DNA of 7,237 nt from Candidatus Dormiibacterota bacterium (GCA_003135255.1 PLAX01000092.1:20896-28132); one strand, 5' to 3'. Numbered from the stretch's first letter, positions 1-5,700 are shown. A program made the numbers and translations. Notes: generated by a model not told the origin, from the letters alone.

Positions 1-1050
1 GGCCCGGCCACGGCGCTGGCCCCGCCGCTCGAGGCGGCGGCCCCGTCGCTCGGGTTCAAGGTGCACGTGAGCGACATCGGCACGCAGACCCAGGGCCGGT
101 CGGAGGTCCGGTCGGGCAGCATCGATGCCCTCGTCGAGGGCGCACCCGGCGCTCCCCTGGTGGTCGTCAAGACGGGGATCGACCCCACCCTGCAGGCTGC
201 TCTCGTCTCCCTCGCCAAGCAGGATGTGCTCTCCGCCGACCTGAGTGCGGCAGGGCTCAGCCCGGCGGCGGTGGAGAGCCAGGTCAACGCCGTCTCGGTG
301 AGCCTCGACACCCTCCAGCCGGCGACGGCCGCCCAGCTGCAGGGGCCGATCATCGGCTTCGTCATGGCCTTTGCCCTCTACCTCTTCATCGGGATCTATG
401 GGAGCGTCATCGGGCAGGGGGTGGTCGCCGAGAAGGCGAGCCGGGTGGTGGAGATCCTGCTCTCGACAGTGAGGCCCGGCCAGCTCCTGCTCGGCAAGGT
501 GGTCGGCATCGGCCTGGTCGGCCTGATCCAGCTCGGCATCATCGCCGTCTGCGGGCTGCTCTTCACCGTGCCCACCGGCGTGCTCACCCTGCCCGGCGCG
601 GCGATCGGGGCCGTCGCCATCGGGGTGATGTGGTTCGTGCTCGGATTCGTCCTCTATGCGCTGATGCTCGCCGCCACGGCGTCGCTGGTCTCCCGGGTCG
701 AGGAGGTGAGCAGCGCGACCGTGCCGGTGTCGATGCTACTGGTGGTTACCTGGCTGCTCGCCTACGTGGTGGCGATCCCGGCGATCGACGCGGTCAGCGG
801 CGGCGCCATCCCGTCCGGGCTGGCGACCCTCAGCACCGTGCTCTCGCTGATCCCGCCCTTCACCCCGGTGCTGATGTCGATCCGGATGGCGGCCGGCGAG
901 GTGCCGCTCTGGGAGGGGCTGCTCGCCATCGTCCTGGTGCTGGCCAGCATCGTCGGGATGACCTGGCTGGGCGCGCGCATCTACGCCAATTCGATCCTCC
1001 GCTTCGGTGCTCGCATCAAGCTCACCGATGCGCTCCGCCGCTCCCCGTGA
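1..1050 (+). CDS. ABC-2 type exporter permease, NatB-like (5' end outside the window)
   Basis: This is the membrane subunit of an ABC-2 exporter of the NatB/COG1668 type. The frame is open from base 1, so 349 residues are visible and the N-terminal first membrane helix is missing. Residues 1 to about 112 are a polar, presumably extracytoplasmic, region. Hydrophobic helices then lie at roughly 116-138, 163-188, 201-228, 241-260, 271-290 and 303-327. After the first of these comes the family's cytoplasmic motif (VVAEKASRVVEILLSTVRPG, about 141-160), followed by LLLGKVVGIG, which is typical of NatB-like permeases. The protein ends in a short basic tail. Its ATPase partner normally sits just upstream and is presumably beyond the left edge. 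The substrate cannot be told; NatB was named for sodium export, but most relatives are uncharacterised. The 109-bp gap and the different permease subfamily suggest it is not part of the next ABC operon. Confidence 0.9.
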   Translation, partial: GPATALAPPLEAAAPSLGFKVHVSDIGTQTQGRSEVRSGSIDALVEGAPGAPLVVVKTGIDPTLQAALVSLAKQDVLSADLSAAGLSPAAVESQVNAVSVSLDTLQPATAAQLQGPIIGFVMAFALYLFIGIYGSVIGQGVVAEKASRVVEILLSTVRPGQLLLGKVVGIGLVGLIQLGIIAVCGLLFTVPTGVLTLPGAAIGAVAIGVMWFVLGFVLYALMLAATASLVSRVEEVSSATVPVSMLLVVTWLLAYVVAIPAIDAVSGGAIPSGLATLSTVLSLIPPFTPVLMSIRMAAGEVPLWEGLLAIVLVLASIVGMTWLGARIYANSILRFGARIKLTDALRRSP

Positions 1051-1069
1051 GGGGGCGGGCGGTTCGGGG

Positions 1070-1095
1070 TCCGGGCGGCTAATCCGGGCGGTTAA
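1070..1095. repeat. Tandem 13-bp direct repeat in the ABC operon upstream region
   Basis: TCCGGGCGGCTAA (1070-1082) is followed at once by TCCGGGCGGTTAA (1083-1095), with 12 of 13 bases identical. The core CGGGCGGTT also occurs at 1056-1064, and CGGGCGG at 1121-1127, giving four copies of the core in 72 bp. The repeats lie between two genes and upstream of a probable promoter, so they could be regulator binding sites. They could also be slippage products in GC-rich DNA. No regulator gene is in the window. Confidence 0.6.
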
Positions 1096-1107
1096 GAGGT
1101 GACCGTG

Positions 1108-1141
1108 GGGGCGCCGGGACCGGGCGGGGCACCGGCGCCCC
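1108..1141. promoter_or_regulatory. Perfect 10-bp inverted repeat, candidate operator or terminator
   Basis: GGGGCGCCGG (1108-1117) and CCGGCGCCCC (1132-1141) are perfect reverse complements separated by 14 nt. As RNA this would be a strong hairpin behind the first permease gene, but no T-run follows. As DNA it ends five bases before the GATAAT box and covers the -35 region, where a repressor or activator site would lie. Terminator and operator roles are both possible and not exclusive. Confidence 0.5.
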
Positions 1142-1145
1142 GGCG

Positions 1146-1151
1146 GATAAT
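1146..1151 (+). promoter_or_regulatory. Candidate -10 box for a leaderless ABC operon transcript
   Basis: GATAAT matches the TATAAT consensus at five of six positions and stands out in a GC-rich stretch. It ends 8 nt before the GTG start at 1160, the spacing expected if transcription begins on or next to the start codon. No purine-rich ribosome binding site is present (the bases before GTG are GCCGCCCC), which fits a leaderless mRNA. No good -35 hexamer is visible; the inverted repeat occupies that place. Confidence 0.5.
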
Positions 1152-1159
1152 GCCGCCCC

Positions 1160-2122
1160 GTGAGCAAAACCGCGAGTGACGGGTGGACATTTCGCGTCGA
1201 CAACCTGGTCAAGCACTTCGGCACGGTGGCCGCCAACGACGGCATCACGCTGCGCGTCGAGCCGGGCGAGGTCTACGGGCTGCTCGGTCCCAACGGCGCC
1301 GGCAAGTCGACGCTCGTCAAACAGACCATCGGCCTGCTCAAGCCCGCCTCGGGGCGGATCACCCTCGGCAGCTTCGACCTGGTGGCCGACCCCGACGCGG
1401 CCCGGCAGCTCTGCTCGTACCTGCCCCAGGCGCAGATGCCGATCGACTCCTTTCGCCTCCGCGAGGCGATCGAGCTGTCCGGTCGCATCCGGGGCGCTGA
1501 GATGGGGCAGGTCCGGCGCCGGACGGCCGAGCTCATCGAGGCACTGCAATTGGGCGAGTGGAGCAAGACGCTCGGTTCCCGTCTCTCGGGCGGCGTCAAG
1601 CGCCTGGTGGGCTTCTGCATGGCGACGATCTCCCCGGGCCACCTGGTGATCCTCGACGAACCGACCAATGACGTCGACCCGCTGCGCCGGCGCCTCCTCT
1701 GGGACGAGATCCGGGCCCTGGGAGCGCAGGGCTGCTCGGTGCTGCTGGTGACCCACAACGTGCTGGAGGCGGAGAAGGCCGTCGACCGGCTGGCCCTCAT
1801 CGCCAATGGCAGGCTGGTCGCCGAGGGGACGCCGTCCTCGCTCAAGGCCGCGGACCGTACCCAGATGCGCCTCCAGGTGATGCTGGTACCGGGCGTGGAG
1901 ACGCCCGCGCTTCCCGCCTGGTCGGGCCCGCCGGTCCGGGTCGGCAACAACCTGGTGACCACCATCGCCGAGGCCGACGCGCCGTCCGGTATCTCCTGGG
2001 CCGCCGGTCTCATCGACGCCGGCGTCGCCGAGGAGTACGCGCTCGGCGCGGCCAGCCTGGAGGACGCGTACATCCGGCTCACCTCCGACATCCCGACTGA
2101 CGGGCTCCATGGCGAGCAGTGA
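1160..2122 (+). CDS. ABC transporter ATP-binding protein (ABC-2 exporter ATPase)
   Basis: This cytoplasmic ATPase of 320 aa powers the two permeases encoded directly downstream. Walker A is GPNGAGKST (43-51), the Q-loop glutamine is Q90, the signature is LSGG (142-145), Walker B is LVILDE with catalytic E167, and the switch histidine is H199 in LVTHN. All catalytic elements are intact. Two details differ from the usual exporter ATPase: the signature continues as VKRLV rather than Q-x-R, and the D-loop reads NDVD instead of SGLD. After about residue 235 there is an extra C-terminal domain of some 85 residues ending in the LEDAYIRLT motif, as in DrrA-like drug and polysaccharide exporters. The GTG start is chosen because it is the first start in this frame that leaves the whole nucleotide-binding domain and sits 8 nt behind a -10-like box. 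The substrate is not predictable. Confidence 0.93.
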   Translation: MSKTASDGWTFRVDNLVKHFGTVAANDGITLRVEPGEVYGLLGPNGAGKSTLVKQTIGLLKPASGRITLGSFDLVADPDAARQLCSYLPQAQMPIDSFRLREAIELSGRIRGAEMGQVRRRTAELIEALQLGEWSKTLGSRLSGGVKRLVGFCMATISPGHLVILDEPTNDVDPLRRRLLWDEIRALGAQGCSVLLVTHNVLEAEKAVDRLALIANGRLVAEGTPSSLKAADRTQMRLQVMLVPGVETPALPAWSGPPVRVGNNLVTTIAEADAPSGISWAAGLIDAGVAEEYALGAASLEDAYIRLTSDIPTDGLHGEQ

Positions 2123-2903
2123 CGCCGCCCTGATCCTGCCGCCCGGCGGCGTCGAGCGGGGGATCGGGCGCTCGGGCCGCGACTTCGTCTCCATGGTGCG
2201 CTGGCACCTCGCCAGCCTGCGCATGTGGCTGGTGACCATCGTCATCGTCCAGGCCCTCTCCGGGGTCGGCTTCGTGCTCGGCATCTCGCTGTTCTTCCAC
2301 CACATCCCGCAGAGCGCGGCGCTCTTCGTCACCACCGGCGTCCCGGTCATCAACCTGCTCATCGTCGGGCTGGTCCTCGGACCCCAGCTGGTGGCGAACC
2401 AGAGGACGGCCGGGAGCTACGAGTACCTCCAGACCCTGCCCGTCAGCCGGTCGGTCACCGCCGCCGCCTGGTACACGGTGTGCCTCCTCTGCGGGCTGCC
2501 CGCGGTGGTGGTCTCCCTGGTGGTGGGCCAGCTCCGCTACGACCTGCCGCTGCACATCTCCCTGATGATCGTCCCCGCCGTGCTGCTCACCTCGTTCGCG
2601 GGAACCATGCTCGGCTACGCACTCGCCCACGCGATCACCCGGCCGATGGTCACCCTCCTGATCACTCAGATGCTGATCTTCATCGTCTTCGGGTTCGCGC
2701 CGATCCTCTTCCCGCTCCAGCGGATGCCGGCATGGCTCGCCGACGTCAACTGGTGGTTCCCCTTCCGCCACATGGCGGTGGTGATGCGGGCGGCGCTGAC
2801 CTCCGGTCCGAATCCCGGGGTGTCCACCGCCTACGCCGTGATCGGGGTGTGGACGGTCGTCGCCGCCGCGCTGGCGGGCTGGATGCTGGGGCGGCGGCCG
2901 TGA
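2109..2903 (+). CDS. ABC-2 type transporter permease A
   Basis: This integral membrane subunit of 264 aa belongs to the ABC-2 (COG0842-like) family. Six hydrophobic helices lie at about 41-61, 73-93, 115-140, 149-172, 179-202 and 238-258. The family signature sits before the last helix (FAPILFP at 196-202, then MPAWL and, around 220-231, PFRHMAVVMRA followed by ALTSG). Both termini appear cytoplasmic, with a basic GRRP end. The ATG start overlaps the last 14 bases of the ATPase gene, which implies translational coupling; no strong ribosome binding site is seen. The next gene encodes a clear paralogue of the same length and helix layout, so the transporter is most simply an ATPase dimer on a permease A/B heterodimer. 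Efflux of a lipid, drug, peptide or glycan is likely from the family, but the substrate is unknown. Confidence 0.9.
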   Translation: MASSDAALILPPGGVERGIGRSGRDFVSMVRWHLASLRMWLVTIVIVQALSGVGFVLGISLFFHHIPQSAALFVTTGVPVINLLIVGLVLGPQLVANQRTAGSYEYLQTLPVSRSVTAAAWYTVCLLCGLPAVVVSLVVGQLRYDLPLHISLMIVPAVLLTSFAGTMLGYALAHAITRPMVTLLITQMLIFIVFGFAPILFPLQRMPAWLADVNWWFPFRHMAVVMRAALTSGPNPGVSTAYAVIGVWTVVAAALAGWMLGRRP

Positions 2904-3712
2904 GCGCCGTGATCACCGGCACCGGCCGCCGCGACGACCTGCTGCCATCCGGTTCTGAGCTGCGCTCCGGCTTCCCCTACTGGATGGACAGCCTGCGCTC
3001 CATGCTCCGCTATGACTGGGGCGGGATGCGTCCGTGGGTGGGCATGATGGTGGTGATCCAGACCATGATGGGGGCGGGCATGGTCCTGATGTACGGGTTC
3101 TTCTACCCGCAGATCACCACCACGACGGCCCTGTACATCGCGACCGGCGCGCCCACCCTGGCGCTGATCCCACTCGGCTTCGTGATGGTCCCGAACGCGG
3201 TGATGATGGACAAACTGCACGGGACGTTCGACTACGTCTGGTCGATGCCCGTGCCGCGGAGCGCCCATGCGGTGTCGACATTCAGCCTCTTCACGGTGCT
3301 GGCGGTGCCGGGCATGGTCCTGGCGCTGCTGGTGGCCATCTGGCGGTACGGCATCCACCTCTCGCTCTCGCCGGTCCTCATCCCGGCGGTGCTGCTCTGC
3401 GCCCTGATGTCCGTCACCGTCGGGTACGCCCTCGCGCTCGCCGTCAAGAACCCGCTGGTGACCAACGTCATCGTCAACGCCCTGATCTTCGTGGTGCTGC
3501 TCTTCTCGCCGATCGTCTACCCGGCGTCGCAGCTCCCCGGGTGGCTGTATGACGTCCACCGGGTGCTGCCCTTCGAGAGCATGGCCACGGTCATGCGCGC
3601 CGGGCTGACCACCGGTCTCGCGACCGACGTCGGGCTCTCGTTCCTCGTGCTGGGCGTCTGGGCCGCGGCCGGCTGCGCGGTGACCGCGTGGGTGGTGGGT
3701 CGCCGCGCCTGA
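2900..3712 (+). CDS. ABC-2 type transporter permease B
   Basis: This is the second membrane subunit of the exporter, 270 aa. The reading frame is open far upstream, but translation there is meaningless. The GTG at 2900 overlaps the TGA of permease A (GTGA, 4 nt), the classic coupling arrangement, and gives a normal family length. Six helices lie at about 46-68, 79-100, 126-147, 156-180, 186-209 and 244-266. The signature FSPIVYP (202-208), LPGWLYDV and PFESMATVMRAGLTTG aligns block for block with permease A, and both end in GRR plus one residue. The proteins are therefore diverged tandem duplicates. A later in-frame ATG at 2982 would give a shorter product that still holds all six helices, so the exact N-terminus is less certain than the gene. 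This is the last gene of the operon; a hairpin follows within 70 bp. Confidence 0.9.
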   Translation: MSAVITGTGRRDDLLPSGSELRSGFPYWMDSLRSMLRYDWGGMRPWVGMMVVIQTMMGAGMVLMYGFFYPQITTTTALYIATGAPTLALIPLGFVMVPNAVMMDKLHGTFDYVWSMPVPRSAHAVSTFSLFTVLAVPGMVLALLVAIWRYGIHLSLSPVLIPAVLLCALMSVTVGYALALAVKNPLVTNVIVNALIFVVLLFSPIVYPASQLPGWLYDVHRVLPFESMATVMRAGLTTGLATDVGLSFLVLGVWAAAGCAVTAWVVGRRA

Positions 3713-3725
3713 CGTCCCGTGGCAG

Positions 3726-3770
3726 CTGACCGCGCGGACCCGCCTGACCGCCCACTCCGGCTGACCGCCC
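3726..3770. repeat. Three CTGACCGC direct repeats between convergent genes
   Basis: CTGACCGC occurs at 3726-3733, 3744-3751 and 3761-3768, at 18- and 17-bp steps; the last two copies extend to CTGACCGCCC. They fill the short spacer between the converging permease B and marP genes. The last copy forms the left arm of the hairpin at 3759-3780. No function is known; slippage duplication of a terminator arm is one explanation. Confidence 0.5.
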
Positions 3771-3780
3771 GCGGTCGGCC
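3759..3780. terminator. Candidate bidirectional terminator hairpin
   Basis: GGCTGACCG (3759-3767) pairs with CGGTCGGCC (3772-3780) around a CCCG loop, giving nine base pairs including one G-T wobble. It lies 47 bp after the permease B stop and 13 bp after the marP stop, so it could serve both converging transcripts. No T-run follows on either strand, as is common for hairpin terminators in very GC-rich genomes. Confidence 0.5.
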
Positions 3781-3792
3781 TCGGCGCCCGGG

Positions 3793-4980
3793 TCAGTCGC
3801 TCACGCAGGTCCCGTCGCTCACCGCCGCGGTGCGTCCGGTCGCCGCCTGGATCTCCCCGGTGATGTCGGAGGTCGCCAGCGCGTACCCCTCGTCCGCGGA
3901 GGTGGTGCTCGTCGCGAAGGTGACGCCGATCACCTGACCGGAGAGGTCGACCAGCGGTCCACCGGAGTCGCCGGGGATCACGTCGGCGGAGACCACCACG
4001 GTCTCGCGGGTGACCGAGGCGGAGTAGTAGATGTTCCAGGTGGTCGCCTCCTCGGTGCCCCGGACCGCCGCCGCGACGGTGGCCTCGGAGCCCCCGTCGG
4101 GGTACCCGATCACGGCGCCCTGGGCCCCGACCGGGGGATTGCTGCTCGCGATGGGCAGGGGTGACATCCCCAGGTCGGGAACGTCGAGGATGGCGACGTC
4201 CTCGTTGGGGTCAAAGAGCACAACCGTGGCGCTGAGTGGCTGCCGGCCGGGAGGCTGCACCGTCACGCGGTACGAGCCGGCCACGACGTGGGCGTTGGTC
4301 AGCATCAGGTCGTGGCCCACCGGCCAGGCCGAGCCCGCCAGGGCGCCGCCCGGGCCACCGCAGCCGAATGCGACCACCCGGGCGACGTCGGCCTCGGCGG
4401 TGCGGACCCCGGCGGTGTCGGTGCTCGCCGGGAGGGGCTCGAGTGGGAGGGTGGGGGAGAGACCGGTGAAGGGGTTGGGCAGCTCGTTGTTCTGGAGAAA
4501 CTCCTGGACCTTGGCGAGGAAGGCGGGGGGTTGGGGGGCGATGCCGAGCAGGCCCCGCTCGATCGCCGAGCCACCGATCTGGCTGCCGAGCACCGTCAGC
4601 GAGCTGTTGGCGAACGTGAAGCCGAGGAACCAGGCGATGAAGAGCACCCCTAGGCAGCTGGTGAAGCTGCCGGCCACCGAGTCCCAGGTCGCCAGCCGGG
4701 TCTTCAGGGCGAGGACGCGGGCCCGGTACCCCAACGCGCTGCCGATCCCCTCGATGATGAGGAGGGCGGCGACGAAGATGCCGGTGGCGACGAGCGGCTG
4801 GCCGCTGCTCTGCGGTCCGGGCGAGATCCAGCGCGTGAGAGGGGGCGCGATCAAGGCTCCGACCACGCTGCCGACCACCAGGCCGGCCAGCGCCGAGCCG
4901 GCCCAGGTGAAGCCGCGCCGGTACCCGGAGATGGCAAAGCCGACCAGCAGGATCGCGATGATGGCGTCGAGGATGTCCAT
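3793..4980 (-). CDS. marP: MarP family membrane serine protease (CvpA domain plus trypsin-like domain)
   Basis: This 395-aa protein is nearly the length of M. tuberculosis MarP (Rv3671c), an acid- and oxidative-stress protease that acts outside the membrane and activates the peptidoglycan hydrolase RipA. An N-terminal CvpA-like domain has four helices (about 4-20, 27-48, 63-83 and 103-127). A linker of about 70 residues follows, then a chymotrypsin-fold protease from about 198 to the end. The catalytic triad is visible: H231 in LTNAHVVAG, D261 in NEDVAILDV and S339 in GDSGGP. C207 and C392 bracket the protease domain and match the place of the stabilising disulfide described for MarP. The start MDILDAIIAI is typical of CvpA domains. 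No ribosome binding site precedes the ATG. The gene stands alone, convergent with the ABC operon and divergent from the 88-aa gene. Its own substrates here are unknown. Confidence 0.92.
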   Translation of the reverse strand: MDILDAIIAILLVGFAISGYRRGFTWAGSALAGLVVGSVVGALIAPPLTRWISPGPQSSGQPLVATGIFVAALLIIEGIGSALGYRARVLALKTRLATWDSVAGSFTSCLGVLFIAWFLGFTFANSSLTVLGSQIGGSAIERGLLGIAPQPPAFLAKVQEFLQNNELPNPFTGLSPTLPLEPLPASTDTAGVRTAEADVARVVAFGCGGPGGALAGSAWPVGHDLMLTNAHVVAGSYRVTVQPPGRQPLSATVVLFDPNEDVAILDVPDLGMSPLPIASSNPPVGAQGAVIGYPDGGSEATVAAAVRGTEEATTWNIYYSASVTRETVVVSADVIPGDSGGPLVDLSGQVIGVTFATSTTSADEGYALATSDITGEIQAATGRTAAVSDGTCVSD

Positions 4981-4989
4981 CCGGTCGGG

Positions 4990-4995
4990 AGTTTG
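4990..4995 (-). promoter_or_regulatory. Weak candidate -10 box for marP
   Basis: On the minus strand CAAACT lies 9 nt before the marP ATG. It agrees with TATAAT only at the second, fourth and sixth positions. Because marP also lacks a ribosome binding site, a leaderless transcript is conceivable, but no -35 element supports it. Confidence 0.2.
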
Positions 4996-5053
4996 ACGGG
5001 TGGGGCCCGCTTCCGGGGGTGGTCAGTTCGCGAGTGAGGGAGCATCCCGGCTG

Positions 5054-5079
5054 CGGCAGCCGGCCCGGGTTGGCTGCCG
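5054..5079. promoter_or_regulatory. Inverted repeat in the divergent marP/88-aa gene spacer
   Basis: CGGCAGCC (5054-5061) and GGCTGCCG (5072-5079) are perfect reverse complements. In RNA the stem could extend inward through two G-U pairs and a C-G pair to a CCGG loop, eleven pairs in all. A second hairpin with one bulge follows (5115-5123 with 5137-5144, core CATGC/GCATG). Both lie upstream of the 88-aa gene, and the first lies about 75 bp from the marP start, so it could be an operator shared by the divergent genes or part of a structured leader. The rest of this 196-bp spacer shows no clear promoter. Confidence 0.4.
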
Positions 5080-5166
5080 TGCGTACGGTCCAGGCCACAC
5101 GGCCCAGGCAAAGAGGCCCATGCTGGGGGTACGGCCGCATGGCCGGGGCCCGGCCAACGCCGCACC

Positions 5167-5172
5167 GAGGAG
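5167..5172 (+). promoter_or_regulatory. Ribosome binding site that sets the start of the 88-aa gene
   Basis: GAGGAG ends four bases before the ATG at 5177 (its GAGG part is six bases away). It is the clearest ribosome binding site in the window and decides for this ATG over the upstream in-frame GTG at 5000 and ATG at 5120, which would add residues of no protein-like character. Confidence 0.6.
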
Positions 5173-5176
5173 CTCC

Positions 5177-5443
5177 ATGGCTGACATCGTCCGAGTCCAT
5201 CTCCACACCGGCCTCGACCGCGACTACGCGGCGACCGGCTTCAGCCTCAGCTCCCACGGTCTGACCATCACCCGTCCGCGTCCGGACGGGGCACCGGGCG
5301 ACGAGATCGTGGCCGTCTTCGACCACGGCAAGTTCGACTGGGCGGAGCGGGTGGCCGAGGGCGCGGCTCCCATCGGTGAGCTGACCCCCTTTGACGCCTC
5401 TCAGCTGGGGCGGGCCAGCCGGCGGACGGCGATCTCGAGCTGA
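5177..5443 (+). CDS. Small protein of unknown function, 88 aa
   Basis: I do not recognise this gene. It encodes 88 residues with a good ribosome binding site and strong G/C bias at third codon positions, so it is probably real. There is no signal peptide, membrane helix, cysteine or obvious metal motif; the protein is mildly acidic and should be cytoplasmic. The first part (MADIVRVHLHTGLDRDYAAT, then GFSL and GLTITRP) alternates in a way that suggests beta strands. A Pro/Gly/Asp turn near 36-41 is followed by EIVAVFDHGKFDWAERV, perhaps a strand followed by a helix. The C-terminus is basic (GRASRRTAISS). It is divergent from marP and is followed six bases later by a hairpin, so it looks monocistronic. 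Its job is unknown. Confidence 0.7.
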   Translation: MADIVRVHLHTGLDRDYAATGFSLSSHGLTITRPRPDGAPGDEIVAVFDHGKFDWAERVAEGAAPIGELTPFDASQLGRASRRTAISS

Positions 5444-5448
5444 CCCCC

Positions 5449-5464
5449 GCGGGGCCGGCCCCGC
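5449..5464 (+). terminator. Candidate terminator after the 88-aa gene
   Basis: GCGGGG (5449-5454) pairs perfectly with CCCCGC (5459-5464) around CCGG, starting six bases after the stop codon. No T-run follows. A competing hairpin (CCGCC 5461-5465 with GGCGG 5473-5477) overlaps its right arm. Its place between a protein gene and a tRNA gene on the same strand favours termination. Confidence 0.45.
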
Positions 5465-5478
5465 CCTCCCCTGGCGGG

Positions 5479-5497
5479 TGCCCTATCCTCTAGGGCA
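5479..5497 (+). promoter_or_regulatory. Inverted repeat over the probable tRNA-Pro -10 box
   Basis: TGCCCT (5479-5484) and AGGGCA (5492-5497) are perfect reverse complements around a 7-nt centre and end one base before the tRNA. TATCCT (5484-5489) fits a -10 box and would start transcription a few bases before the mature 5' end. No convincing -35 hexamer is seen at the expected distance. The symmetry could be a protein site on the promoter or chance. Confidence 0.35.
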
Positions 5498-5498
5498 T

Positions 5499-5574
5499 CG
5501 GGGCGTGGCGCAGCCGGTAGCGCGCTTGCTTTGGGAGCAAGAGGTCCCCAGTTCGAGTCTGGGCGCCCCGACCA
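5499..5574 (+). tRNA. tRNA-Pro (anticodon UGG), CCA encoded
   Basis: All arms can be folded by eye. The acceptor stem CGGGGCG (5499-5505) pairs perfectly with CGCCCCG (5564-5570). The D stem is GCGC/GCGC. The anticodon stem CTTGC/GCAAG holds the loop TTTGGGA (5530-5536) with anticodon TGG at 5532-5534. A 5-base variable loop is followed by the T arm CCCAG-TTCGAGT-CTGGG. A is the discriminator (5571) and CCA (5572-5574) is encoded. The TGG anticodon reads CCA and, by wobble, other proline codons. No other RNA gene is adjacent. The downstream DNA is gene-poor with repeats, which fits a tRNA used as an insertion site, although no integrase is present. Confidence 0.97.
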
Positions 5575-5611
5575 GCGGGTCAGCTAACGGTCCGTTTTGA
5601 ATTCGCCTGGT

Positions 5612-5700
5612 GCACTTGCTTTGGTTCTGGCCGGCCCCGGCCGGAGACTCGGGGTGCAGAGGCAAGTGCTGCTCCGGGCCACGATTTCAGAAGCAAGTGC
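5612..5700. repeat. GCAAGTGC motif cluster behind tRNA-Pro
   Basis: GCACTTGCTT (5612-5621) is the exact reverse complement of AAGCAAGTGC (5691-5700). A third copy, GCAAGTGCT, lies at 5662-5670 in the same direction as the one at 5693-5701. The first copy extends to GCACTTGCTTTGG (5612-5624), which matches the 5' half of the tRNA anticodon arm (GCGCTTGCTTTGG, 5522-5534) at 12 of 13 bases. Integrase arm or core sites, operator sites or ends of a tiny degraded element are all possible. No target duplication is seen outside 5612-5700. Confidence 0.55.
5631..5644. terminator. GC-rich hairpin downstream of tRNA-Pro
   Basis: CCGGCC (5631-5636) and GGCCGG (5639-5644) are perfect reverse complements with a 2-nt centre; in RNA five pairs with a 4-nt loop would form. 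It is the first strong hairpin after the tRNA (57 bp on) and may stop its transcript, but no T-run follows and it lies inside the repeat cluster. Confidence 0.3.

Noticed and set aside
1079..2362. Long open frame of about 427 codons on the minus strand opposite the ABC ATPase
   Set aside because: It is antisense to an unambiguous ATPase and has low-complexity Arg/Gly/Ala/Asp-rich translation without any motif; open antisense frames are expected in very GC-rich genes.
2225..2899. Upstream extension of the permease B frame over permease A
   Set aside because: The translation is Arg/Pro/Ala/His-rich and unlike a protein, and permease A in the other frame is clearly real; the 4-nt overlap start at 2900 is far better.
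4031..4996. Plus-strand open frame of about 321 codons opposite marP
   Set aside because: It is antisense to a protease gene with a complete catalytic triad and shows no domain of its own.
5000..5176. Longer version of the 88-aa protein starting at GTG 5000
   Set aside because: The added residues are Gly/Pro/Arg-rich and fall on intergenic hairpins; the GAGGAG site fixes the start at 5177.
5483..5665. Minus-strand 60-codon frame across the tRNA gene
   Set aside because: Its sequence (LELGTSCSQSKRATGCATP) is the translation of antisense tRNA, a well-known spurious type.
5612..5700. A miniature transposable element with 10-bp terminal inverted repeats
   Set aside because: The ends match, but no target-site duplication is seen in the flanks and a third internal copy points to binding sites rather than element ends.
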